Source: Sanguibacter gelidistatuariae (GTDB lineage Bacteria > Actinomycetota > Actinomycetes > Actinomycetales > Cellulomonadaceae). Taken from it: a DNA stretch of 64,000 bases. The stretch lies in contig NZ_FMYH01000005.1 in assembly GCF_900096585.1 (NCBI RefSeq), positions 62,001 to 126,000 on the forward strand. The letters are read 5' to 3'. Below the pieces are notes generated by a model. The model saw only the letters and a list, made by a program, of their open reading frames with translations, ran no database searches and was not told the origin of the DNA. Of this stretch, positions 9,001 through 15,576 are shown one piece after another (position 1 is the first letter of the stretch; the number at the start of each line of letters is the position of its first letter). A program made the position numbers and the translations under genes.

Positions 9001-9622
9001 TCTCGGAGCCCATGAGCATTGCACCGGTCAGCTCGACCGTGACCTGGACGAAGATCGGCAGCGTGATGCCGGAGGCGACCATGGCCTGCTTGGAGCCGTT
9101 GACCGCTGCCTTGGCCTGGAGCAGGTCCTGGCTGGTCTCGATGAGGATCGCGTCCGCGCCGCCGCTGATCAGGCCCGCGGCCTGGGTCGCGAAGGTGCCC
9201 TTGAGGTGCGCGTACGTGGTGTGCCCGAGGCTGGGCAGCTTGGTGCCTGGGCCCATCGAGCCCAGCACCCAGCGGGGTTTGTCCGGGGTGGAGTTCTTCT
9301 CCGCGCTGCGCCGGGCGATCTTGGCGCCGGCCTCGGCGAGCTCGAAGATCCGGTCGTCGATGTCGTAGTCACCGAGGTTCGACCAGTTCGCACCGAAGGT
9401 GTTCGTCTCCACGCAGTCGACGCCGACGGCAAAGTACGCGTCGTGGACGGACTCGATGACGTCGGGGCGGGTGACGTTGAGGATCTCGTTGCAGCCCTCG
9501 AGGCCCAGGAAGTCATCGAGGGTGAGGTCAGCGGCCTGCAGCATGGTGCCCATCGCGCCGTCGGCCACGACGACCCGGGTGGAGATGGCTGTCTTGAGGG
9601 CGGCGGCGCGGGGAGTGAGCAT
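6092..9622 (-). CDS. metH: Cobalamin-dependent methionine synthase
   Basis: 1176 aa, full length for the family. It transfers a methyl group from 5-methyltetrahydrofolate to homocysteine via cobalamin in the cytoplasm. Domains in order: homocysteine-binding barrel with zinc ligands C227, C293 and C294 (LNCATG, GGCCG); pterin-binding domain from about residue 335 (IGERTNANG); the cap; the B12 domain with DVHDIG at 742-747, where H744 is the lower axial ligand; and the C-terminal activation domain for reductive methylation with S-adenosylmethionine. A TAGACT hexamer ends 6 nt before the ATG, suggesting a leaderless mRNA and leaving no room for a cobalamin riboswitch. The neighbouring ECF operon probably supplies the cofactor. 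Confidence 0.97.
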   Translation of the reverse strand: MLTPRAAALKTAISTRVVVADGAMGTMLQAADLTLDDFLGLEGCNEILNVTRPDVIESVHDAYFAVGVDCVETNTFGANWSNLGDYDIDDRIFELAEAGAKIARRSAEKNSTPDKPRWVLGSMGPGTKLPSLGHTTYAHLKGTFATQAAGLISGGADAILIETSQDLLQAKAAVNGSKQAMVASGITLPIFVQVTVELTGAMLMGSEIGAALTTLAALGIDAIGLNCATGPAEMSEHLRHLSKHSPVPVTCMPNAGLPVLGKNGAHYPLTPVELGAAHAQFAREFGLGLVGGCCGTTPEHLRAVVEQVGGLQLAERHPVPERGVASLYTHVDFEQDASFLAIGERTNANGSKAFREAMLAENWDECVAIARAQTRDGAHLLDVCIDYVGRDGVADARSVVSRLASASTLPLVMDSTEPPVIQAGLELIGGRAVVNSVNFEDGDGPTSRYGRIMPLVKEHGAAVIALTIDEDGQARTAETKLAIASRLIDDLVGTWGMDVADIIVDTLTFPIATGQEETRRDGIETIEAIRALKAKYPGVHTTLGVSNVSFGLNPAARMVLNSVFLHEAVQAGLDSAIVHAAKILPLAKIPDEQRQAALDLVWDKREYDADGAMTHDPLARLLDLFAGVDTAALKDQRAAEMAALPLGERLERRIIDGELKGLDTDLDLALAEGMKPLDVVNNHLLEGMKVVGELFGKGEMQLPFVLQSAEAMKTAVAHLEPHMEKSDEAGKGTIVIGTVRGDVHDIGKNLVDIILTNNGYTVINIGIKQPIAAMIEAAELHNADVIGMSGLLVKSTVVMKENLVELNNRGFGTRWPVLLGGAALTRTYVEDDLADVFEGEVRYAKDAFEGLRLMEPLVRIARGEAPDAVGLPPLKKRRHATVTVTQTPDEDLPARSDVAADNPIPTPPFWGSRIVKGVQLADYAAFLDERATFMGQWGLKPGRGDDGASYDELVETEGRPRLREWLDRIKTENMFDPSVVYGYFPAVADGDDMVILHHEGPDGGSGGVAGTERMRFTFPRQRRDRHLCLADFVRPKDAGEVDVVGFQLVTVGATVDAHTAKLFAANKYREYMELHGLSVQLTESLAEFWHSRMREELGYAAEDPADLDGMFKVDYRGARYSLGYPACPDMEDRRKVVELLRPERVGVVLSEELQLHPEQSTDAMVFHHPEAKYFSV

Positions 9623-9628
9623 TGGGTC

Positions 9629-9659
9629 AGTCTAGGGAGGGTGCGGCGTGGGGTGGCAA
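9629..9659 (-). promoter_or_regulatory. Putative metH promoter (leaderless)
   Basis: On the minus strand TTGCCA (9654-9659) lies 19 nt before TAGACT (9629-9634), and only 6 nt separate TAGACT from the metH ATG. Transcription would begin at or next to the start codon. The 19-nt spacer is longer than ideal. Confidence 0.4.
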
Positions 9660-9779
9660 AGCGCCCGCTCAGTGGGCACAGGGTGGACGCAAGCCCTCCG
9701 AATCGCGTTGCAATGACGAGCGACGTGCGTCCGATGAGCGCACGACCGTGACGTGCCAAGGAGCGCTGTGGCAGGGCGC

Positions 9780-11855
9780 TCAGCCTGCCCTCGGCCACCG
9801 CTTCTTGCCTGGTGACCGACTCGAAGGCCCTCCTCGATAGGCAAATCCGAGTGGCTGGTCCTGCGAGGGGAGCCCGTTCCCGCCCGACGCCCGACGGTCG
9901 CCGGGCGGACCCGCCCCGTTCGGTGCCTGTACTCCGCCAGGTGGCTCACGGCCACTCACGGCCCGGTACTTGTCGGATGGTTGGCTCTGGACGGGTGGAC
10001 GTACCTGCATGAGTGAGCCGGTCTTCGCGGATTCTCGAACCCGTCCGGGCGGCCGGGGCCGGCTGGGGGACAATACAGACGTGGGCGGCCCGAGTATTGC
10101 GGGTGGCCGGAGTACCGCCGACGGTCGGTCCGCAGCGAGTGGTTGGTCCGCAGTGGGTGGTCGGCTCTCGATGGGCGTGCGGCGGTTGCTGACCAGGGCT
10201 GTTGGGGCCTGTGCCACCCGGCATTCGGCTGGTCCTGGGGTCCGAGTGACGCGGCCCCCGCCGCGGGCGACTCGCACCGTGCGGGTTCCCCCGGGTCGGC
10301 CTGCTGGGTTTGGGTTGCGGTCGATGGTGAGGTTGAGCCGGTGGACCTCGTGGTGATGAAAGCTGCAGAGGAGGATCGCGTTGTCGAGGGAGGTTTCGCC
10401 GCCGTTGGTCCACCAGTCGATGTGGTGGATCTCGCACCAGGGGATGGGTTGGGTGCAGCCGGTGAATTGGCAGCCGCGGTCGCGGGCGATGATGGCTCGG
10501 CGTTGTTCGCGGGTGTAGAGGCGTTGGGTGCGTCCGAGGTTGATGGGGACGTTGTCGGCGGTCATGACGATGCGGGTGAGGTCGGCGTCGCAGAGGATCC
10601 GGGCGACCTCACTGAGTGGGACTGGGGTCCCGTCCTCGAAGGTCGCCGGTTCGAACTGGACCGACGCGCTCGTCGCCCCGTCACGAGTGCCTTCACCAGC
10701 GCCCTCGCCTGCAACCTCCCCCTGGCCCGCGCTCTGGTCAGCACCGGGGCCTTGAGCCTCGGCTTCGGCCACGGTGGCGCGGCGACGCAGTTCGCGTACT
10801 CCTTGGGCGAGGGTGTCTTCGGTCATGATGATGGATACGTGCGGGCGGACCGCAGCGCCGTTCTTGAACGATCCCCCGCTCATGGCGCGGTCGGCGACGT
10901 CGACGAGGGCGTCGGCCTTGCGTTGGGAGTAGTCGCGGTCGTCACCGTCGGCGGGGCGGTGCATCGCAGCCTCCACCGCCGCGTCCAGCTGGCGTCCGGC
11001 GACCACGTCCAAGAACCCCTTGATATACGTCCCTGTCGGGGTGTGGCTGATGGTCAGGAACCGCTTGCGGCGGGTCTCCTCATGGGTGGCGTCGTGAGCG
11101 AGGGAGTCCCGGCGCGCCCACCACCGGTCGGCGGTCTTGGCGAAGGTGTCCGCGTCCTGACCTTTCGCCAGGTCCAACAGCTCCCGATTCTCACTCGGGG
11201 TCAGCACCGGGGTGCCGGGGCGCTCAGCCTTGGCCCGCACCCGACCCAAGATCTCCGCGTGCACCATGGTCACTTCCCCGGTGGCCACCGCCTCCGCGGC
11301 CTCCGGCGACTCCTCCAGCACGGTCGCGACGGTCACCTGCGCGCGCGCCGCACGCAGCCCTTCACCCGACATCTGCCCCCGCCACGCCTCGAACGAGGCG
11401 TACCCGGCCTTCTTCCACTCCCCGCAGTCCCGCTCCGCCACCAGCAACGACGCCCGCTCCGCCGTCAACACCGCGATCGACCGGTCCAGCTCCACGATCC
11501 GCCCGCACCGGGCCCTCGAGGAGACCGCCACCGGCTGCACGCCTAAGGCGGCGCCAGGCACTCGGGCAGAGGACAAGGATGGGGACGGGTCGGCGTCTCC
11601 GCGTGCATCGGGCACGACAGAAGCAGCGCCAGTGGCAGGCACGGGCGCCAGCGCGCCGGCGCCAAGGACAGAAGCAAACGCGGGAGGCGCCAGAGCGGGA
11701 GCCTGCGGCCGGTCAACATCCACTTCTGCCGCGGCGAACAGCGCCAGCCCGGGCTGCACCATCGCCCTCGCTGAACCCGCCATGACCCACCACCCGACAC
11801 CGTCGTCGACCGCCACAGAAACCGCCATGTCCCCGGACAAACGCGGGGCTCCCAC
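9780..11855 (-). CDS. DUF222 / HNH endonuclease domain protein with long Pro-rich tail
   Basis: 691 aa from the GTG at 11855; an ATG at 11828 is an equally plausible start, as neither has a good ribosome site. A DUF222 region (about residues 105-330, with RIVELDRSIAVLTAERASLL) precedes an HNH domain (about 440-500: RDRGCQFTGC, CEIHHIDWW, CSFHHHEVH). The cysteines and histidines of the HNH core are intact. Such proteins are often multicopy in Micrococcales and Mycobacteriales; their biological role is unsettled. The last 180 or so residues are a low-complexity Pro/Arg/Ser tail with short repeated segments and no recognisable domain. It stands alone between metH and the oxidoreductase pair. Confidence 0.85.
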   Translation of the reverse strand: MGAPRLSGDMAVSVAVDDGVGWWVMAGSARAMVQPGLALFAAAEVDVDRPQAPALAPPAFASVLGAGALAPVPATGAASVVPDARGDADPSPSLSSARVPGAALGVQPVAVSSRARCGRIVELDRSIAVLTAERASLLVAERDCGEWKKAGYASFEAWRGQMSGEGLRAARAQVTVATVLEESPEAAEAVATGEVTMVHAEILGRVRAKAERPGTPVLTPSENRELLDLAKGQDADTFAKTADRWWARRDSLAHDATHEETRRKRFLTISHTPTGTYIKGFLDVVAGRQLDAAVEAAMHRPADGDDRDYSQRKADALVDVADRAMSGGSFKNGAAVRPHVSIIMTEDTLAQGVRELRRRATVAEAEAQGPGADQSAGQGEVAGEGAGEGTRDGATSASVQFEPATFEDGTPVPLSEVARILCDADLTRIVMTADNVPINLGRTQRLYTREQRRAIIARDRGCQFTGCTQPIPWCEIHHIDWWTNGGETSLDNAILLCSFHHHEVHRLNLTIDRNPNPAGRPGGTRTVRVARGGGRVTRTPGPAECRVAQAPTALVSNRRTPIESRPPTADQPLAADRPSAVLRPPAILGPPTSVLSPSRPRPPGRVRESAKTGSLMQVRPPVQSQPSDKYRAVSGREPPGGVQAPNGAGPPGDRRASGGNGLPSQDQPLGFAYRGGPSSRSPGKKRWPRAG

Positions 11856-12124
11856 CTGATGCTCTGACCCTAGACCGGACGTCTGACAATCCTGCCGACG
11901 ACCAATCCGAATCCCTGAGCATCGGTCCAGAACCGCGGAATATCGCGCTTCCCAACCGCTACCTCGACACTAGACCGAGCCACCGACACGCTGTCTGAGC
12001 CAGGAACCGCCGGACACAACAGGCGACATCCACCACGAGGAAGACGGCCCGTCACCAGGTAGACGTCTCCGAAGCGCCGGATGTGAGGTCGACGGCGGGA
12101 GTCAGTCAACGAGCCGGGGCCAAC

Positions 12125-12796
12125 CTAGCCGACCCGCACCCCCACCCCCAGCAGGTCTTCCAGCTCAGCGCGGGTGTGAACCCCCGTGAAGACGGCCGTC
12201 CCGGGCTCGAGCGCGAGCCCGCCCACGAGCGGACCGGCGTCGACCACATCGAACCCGATAGCGGCAATAAATCCGGCCACGACAACTTTGGCCCCAGCGT
12301 CGTCCCCGGCAACCGCCAGTGCCCGTCGGTCGGGAGTGCCGGCCGGCCGGTGGTCCGTGTCGAGGTCGTGATACCCGATGTGGTTGAGCGTCTTGACCAG
12401 CCGCGCCCCGGGAAGGGTGTCCGCGACCAGGTGGGAGGAAGAGTCGGCATCCGCGAGGGTGGGCATCGTGCCGTCCGTCTCGGCCCAGAAGTTCATGGCG
12501 TCGACGACAATCTTGCCGTCCAAGGTCGCGGGGTCCAGGGTGGTGACTTTCCCGAGCGGGATGGAGAGCACAACGACATCGCCGCCCTCGGCCGCCTCGG
12601 CGGCGGTCACCGCGCGGGCTCCCGGCGCCATGATCGACGCGATGAGCTCGATGTCCGCCGGGTCGCCCGAGGCCGCGATGAGCACGTCGTACCCGGCACG
12701 CAGGGCCTGGCGGGCGACCGCTGTCCCCACCCGCCCCGCGCCCAGGACGGCGATCGTTCCGAGAGACGAAGCCCCCGTGACAGGCGAGGTGCTCAT
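12125..12796 (-). CDS. NAD(P)-binding, F420:NADPH-oxidoreductase-like protein
   Basis: 223 aa. The N-terminal Rossmann motif AVLGAGRVGTAVAR (about residues 16-30) and the later VVVLSIPLGK and VDAMNFW segments match the NADPH-dependent F420 reductase / NADP oxidoreductase coenzyme F420-dependent family. Its ATG overlaps the stop of the upstream flavin oxidoreductase gene (ATGA), so the two are cotranscribed and probably translationally coupled. It may recycle a reduced cofactor for its partner or act as a ketoreductase; F420 use cannot be proven from sequence. The operon is likely controlled by the divergent MarR protein. Confidence 0.8.
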   Translation of the reverse strand: MSTSPVTGASSLGTIAVLGAGRVGTAVARQALRAGYDVLIAASGDPADIELIASIMAPGARAVTAAEAAEGGDVVVLSIPLGKVTTLDPATLDGKIVVDAMNFWAETDGTMPTLADADSSSHLVADTLPGARLVKTLNHIGYHDLDTDHRPAGTPDRRALAVAGDDAGAKVVVAGFIAAIGFDVVDAGPLVGGLALEPGTAVFTGVHTRAELEDLLGVGVRVG

Positions 12797-13839
12797 GAGG
12801 CGCCCAGCGCGGCGTCGACCAGGGGCTTGACCTGGGTGCCGAGCAGCTCGATGGACCTCAGGAAGTCCTTCTGGGGGAGGTGCCCGACGTCCATCTGGAG
12901 GACCTGGCGGCTATGCCCGAGGTGCCCGTGCAGCGCGATGATGCGGTCGGCAATCTCCTGCGGGGACCCGACGAAGAGTGAGCCACCGCCGTCGGCCTCG
13001 CGGTCATAGGCGCTGCGCGGGGGACCGGTGACCCCGCGGGCGGGGCCGAGGGAGGACCACATGGTGCTCCACTGCTTCCACCACAGGTCCTTGGCGCCTT
13101 GGGAGGTCTCACCGATGAACCCGGGGTTGGCCACGGCCACGGTGATGTCGGCGCCCGAGTGCCCGGCCTGGGCGGCGCTGGCCCGGTAGAGCTCGGCGAG
13201 CGGGCGGAACCGGGCGGCCTGGCCGCCGATGATCCCGTAGACGACGGGCAGGCCCTGCTGGCCGGCGCGTGCTGAGGAGGCGGGGCTGCCGCCGGTCGCG
13301 CGCCACACGGGCAGGCGGCCGCGCTCGGCGCGCGGGACGACCTCGGCATCGGTCAGGGGGGAGCGGAACTTGCCCTGCCAGGTGATGCGCTCGCCGTCGG
13401 CCAGGTCGTTGATCTGCATGAGGAGGGTCAGCTTCTCCTCGTAGAGCGCGTCGTAGTCGGCGAGCTCATAGCCGAAGAGCGGGAAGGACTCGATCGAGGA
13501 GCCGCGGCCGGCGGTGATCTCCGCGCGGCCGTTCGAGAGCGCGTCGACGGTGGCCAGCTGCTGGTAGACCCGGATGGGGTCGTCCGTGCTCAGCACGGTC
13601 ACGGCGGTGCCCAGGCGGATGGTCTTGGTCGTGGCGGCCGCGGCCCCGAGCACGGTTGCCCCGGCCGAGGCGGGCATCTCACGGGTGTGGTGCTCACCGA
13701 TGCCGAAGTAGTCGAGCCCCACCTGGTCGGCGAGCTGGATCGCCTCGAGCAGGTTGCGCATGGCCTGGGCGGTGCTGCCCAGTGCGCCGGTGGACGGGTC
13801 GCGCTGCACGTCGCCGAAGCTGTAGACGCCGAGTTCCAC
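12793..13839 (-). CDS. LLM-class flavin-dependent oxidoreductase
   Basis: 348 aa, GTG start preceded by AGAGGAACC. It is a luciferase-like monooxygenase fold protein: MELGVYSFGDV at the start, YFGIGEHHTREMPASAG near residue 45, LGTAVTVLSTDDPIRVYQQLATVDALSNGRAEITAGRGS in the middle (quoted here only as the family's standard flavin-site region, residues about 76-115), then the C-terminal LFVGSPQEIADRI. Members use FMNH2 or F420H2. It is the first gene of a two-gene operon with the NADP-binding protein and is divergent from marR, from which it is separated by a tandem palindromic operator. Its substrate is unknown. Confidence 0.85.
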   Translation of the reverse strand: MELGVYSFGDVQRDPSTGALGSTAQAMRNLLEAIQLADQVGLDYFGIGEHHTREMPASAGATVLGAAAATTKTIRLGTAVTVLSTDDPIRVYQQLATVDALSNGRAEITAGRGSSIESFPLFGYELADYDALYEEKLTLLMQINDLADGERITWQGKFRSPLTDAEVVPRAERGRLPVWRATGGSPASSARAGQQGLPVVYGIIGGQAARFRPLAELYRASAAQAGHSGADITVAVANPGFIGETSQGAKDLWWKQWSTMWSSLGPARGVTGPPRSAYDREADGGGSLFVGSPQEIADRIIALHGHLGHSRQVLQMDVGHLPQKDFLRSIELLGTQVKPLVDAALGAS

Positions 13840-13887
13840 GGTTCCTCTTCTCGTTGGTCTGTCCGCGGTCGTGCCGTCGAGCAGATG

Positions 13888-13931
13888 TGTTGTTCAACAG
13901 ATCATATGCAGATCAGATGTGTTGTGCAACC
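13888..13931. promoter_or_regulatory. Tandem palindromic operator between the LLM oxidoreductase and marR
   Basis: Two near-identical inverted repeats, TGTTG-TT-CAACA (13888-13899) and TGTTG-TG-CAACC (13920-13931), lie 32 bp apart, about three helical turns. Each is preceded by CAGATG, making a longer direct repeat. The right site covers the -35 elements of both divergent promoters; the left site covers the expected start of the LLM transcript. This is the typical arrangement for autoregulation by a MarR dimer. Confidence 0.7.
13901..13929 (-). promoter_or_regulatory. Promoter of the LLM oxidoreductase operon
   Basis: TTGCAC (13924-13929) and TATGAT (13901-13906) on the minus strand are separated by exactly 17 nt, close to the primary sigma factor consensus. 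Confidence 0.65.
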
Positions 13932-13950
13932 ACGCGTCTGCGGATAGAAT
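13922..13950 (+). promoter_or_regulatory. Promoter of marR (leaderless)
   Basis: TTGTGC (13922-13927) and TAGAAT (13945-13950) are 17 nt apart, and the marR ATG begins 7 nt after the -10 element, so the mRNA should be leaderless. The -35 overlaps the operator at 13920-13931. Confidence 0.6.
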
Positions 13951-13957
13951 TCCCACC

Positions 13958-14488
13958 ATGGAGCATGCGACGACTCACCTCACCGCCCCCGGGCCCACCC
14001 TTGCGCCGGCGCGCAGGACCACCGTCGAGGACGACCTCGGTCGCCACCTCGGCGTCCTGCTGCGCGCCTACCAGGCGACGCTCGGCCCGCTGCTCGCCGA
14101 GCTCCCGCACGGCACCCGCGGCTACCAGGTGCTCGTCGCGGTCGCCGCCGGTGACCAGCCCAACCAGCTTGCGCTCGCGGCTCACCTGGGGATCGACCGT
14201 ACCGTCATGACGTACGTGATCGACGACCTCGTGGCGTCCGGTCTCGTCGAGCGCCAGCAGAACCCCACGGACCGCCGCGCCCGCCGCGTGGTCGCGACCG
14301 AGACCGGCCGCATGACGCTCACCGAGCTCCAGCGCCGCGTGCACGACGCCGAAGATCGCCTCCTCGGCGCCCTCGCCCCCGCGCAGCGCGCGGTCTTCCG
14401 CAACCTGCTCCAGGCCGTCGCCTGCGGGGTGCGCGACGTAGCGCCCGAGGTGGACCCGTGCGAGGCCGCCGGGGCGGTGCTCACCTGA
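13958..14488 (+). CDS. MarR-family transcriptional regulator
   Basis: 176 aa. The ATG at 13958 is chosen because it lies 7 nt after a good -10 and begins MEHATTHLTA; no ribosome site is present. The winged-helix core runs about residues 50-120: GYQVLVAVAAG, NQLALAAHLGIDRTVMTYVIDDLVASGLVERQQNPTDRRARRV as the helix-turn-helix and wing (residues about 70-112; the wing's DRRARR is diagnostic), followed by dimerisation helices. It probably represses itself and the divergent LLM/NADP operon by binding the tandem TGTTG palindromes. The inducer is unknown. A 15-bp direct repeat spans its stop codon. Confidence 0.85.
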   Translation: MEHATTHLTAPGPTLAPARRTTVEDDLGRHLGVLLRAYQATLGPLLAELPHGTRGYQVLVAVAAGDQPNQLALAAHLGIDRTVMTYVIDDLVASGLVERQQNPTDRRARRVVATETGRMTLTELQRRVHDAEDRLLGALAPAQRAVFRNLLQAVACGVRDVAPEVDPCEAAGAVLT

Positions 14489-14503
14489 GGGGCGGTGCTC
14501 ACC
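14471..14503 (+). repeat. 15-bp direct repeat across the marR stop codon
   Basis: GGGGCGGTGCTCACC occurs at 14471-14485 and again at 14489-14503, separated only by the TGA stop codon. This looks like a local tandem duplication with an 18-bp period. Confidence 0.8.
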
Positions 14504-14504
14504 G

Positions 14505-14518
14505 GGGACCGCGGTCCC
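14505..14518. terminator. Possible bidirectional terminator
   Basis: A perfect 14-bp palindrome, GGGACCGCGGTCCC, lies between the ends of marR and the convergent membrane-protein gene. With little room for a loop and no T-run, it is a weak call. Confidence 0.35.
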
Positions 14519-14549
14519 TGGTCGGTCCCGGGCGGGCCGTCTGTGACGG

Positions 14550-15539
14550 CTACGACCGACCTGCCCTGGCCTGGTTGAGACGACGGGCGGCCGCGCGCCG
14601 TTCGTGCACCGAGATGAGGCGCCGCCTGCGCAACGAGATCTGCAGGAGCGTGTACAGCACGACAGACCCAACCAACCCGATCCAGCCGACCGCATCGGAG
14701 GCATCGACGGTCCCGGGGAACAGGGTGAGGAACGCAGAAACCTCCTCACCGTAGATATCGGTCATCGTCGAGCCTGCCCCCCAGGCGCCGAGACTCGCCC
14801 ACAGGCCGATCTGCAGCCACGCTTGAGCGGGGGTGAACAGCAGGCCGTGCACCCGTGGCACGGCATCTACAGCCTGGATCGTGCTGAAGAAGAGCAGGGC
14901 GAACAGCACCGGTGTCGCCATGATGACGGCGAAGACCGTACCGAGGTCCCCGCTGTCTGCGATCAACCCGCCGCCGGAGACGACCCACGCGAGCATCGCG
15001 AGATTTCCCGGGACCATGAGTGTAAAGACGAGGTCCGGCCACCGGCGGTGCCAGGGCGGTCGCGCCTCCGCCGATGCGCGGGAGCGTCCCAGGCGGTGTC
15101 CCCTGAGGCGCGCCGAGAGGTGGACCATGAGCACCAGCCAGCCGGCGGCGGCGACGGTCTGGCCGACCGTGGACAGCGTCCAGATCGGCCCCTCGTCACG
15201 AGGTGGCGGGCCACTCGGATCGAGTGAGATGGGCAGTGCCCACGTGGCCGCCGCGTCCCATGCGGATGCGACTGACCACAGGAGGATCCCCGCCCAGGTC
15301 GCGACGAACAACGTCCGCTGCAGGGCGGTGAGACGAGCGTCGTCGCGACCGATGCCCTGGCGCCGGGCAAGGGCGAGGGACGACGTCAGCGCGAAGGCCA
15401 CGATGGCCGCAGCTCCGATCCGCAGCACCAACCCTTCGGGCAGTCCCAGGCCCGCGGCGAGCACGGTCGAGGCCACTGCGATGTTGACCACAGTCATGGC
15501 AGCGAAGTTCGATCCGCGGACCGCGGCGCGTGTCGTCAC
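14550..15539 (-). CDS. Integral membrane protein of unknown function
   Basis: 329 aa from a GTG at 15539, which lies 8 nt after a TATGCT hexamer; an ATG at 15497 is an alternative start. About eight hydrophobic helices are spread over the whole length (for example VNIAVASTVLAAGLGL, AAIVAFALTSSLALA, LFALLFFSTIQAVDAV, VGWIGLVGSVVLYTLLQI). I recognise no catalytic motif or named domain. It ends in a basic cytoplasmic tail (RRRRLISVHERRAAARRLNQ). It is convergent with marR and has its start close to the end of the topoisomerase gene. No function is proposed. Confidence 0.6.
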   Translation of the reverse strand: MTTRAAVRGSNFAAMTVVNIAVASTVLAAGLGLPEGLVLRIGAAAIVAFALTSSLALARRQGIGRDDARLTALQRTLFVATWAGILLWSVASAWDAAATWALPISLDPSGPPPRDEGPIWTLSTVGQTVAAAGWLVLMVHLSARLRGHRLGRSRASAEARPPWHRRWPDLVFTLMVPGNLAMLAWVVSGGGLIADSGDLGTVFAVIMATPVLFALLFFSTIQAVDAVPRVHGLLFTPAQAWLQIGLWASLGAWGAGSTMTDIYGEEVSAFLTLFPGTVDASDAVGWIGLVGSVVLYTLLQISLRRRRLISVHERRAAARRLNQARAGRS

Positions 15540-15576
15540 AAAATGCGAGCATAGGGCATGCCGGAAGAAAAGGGCC

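Noticed and set aside
9623-9779. Cobalamin riboswitch upstream of metH
   Set aside because: No B12-box-like sequence was seen and the likely start of transcription is at the start codon.
11870-12109. 79-codon minus-strand frame in the gap before the HNH gene
   Set aside because: Arg/Val-rich with no domain, no ribosome site and no promoter spacing; the gap shows no other clear element.
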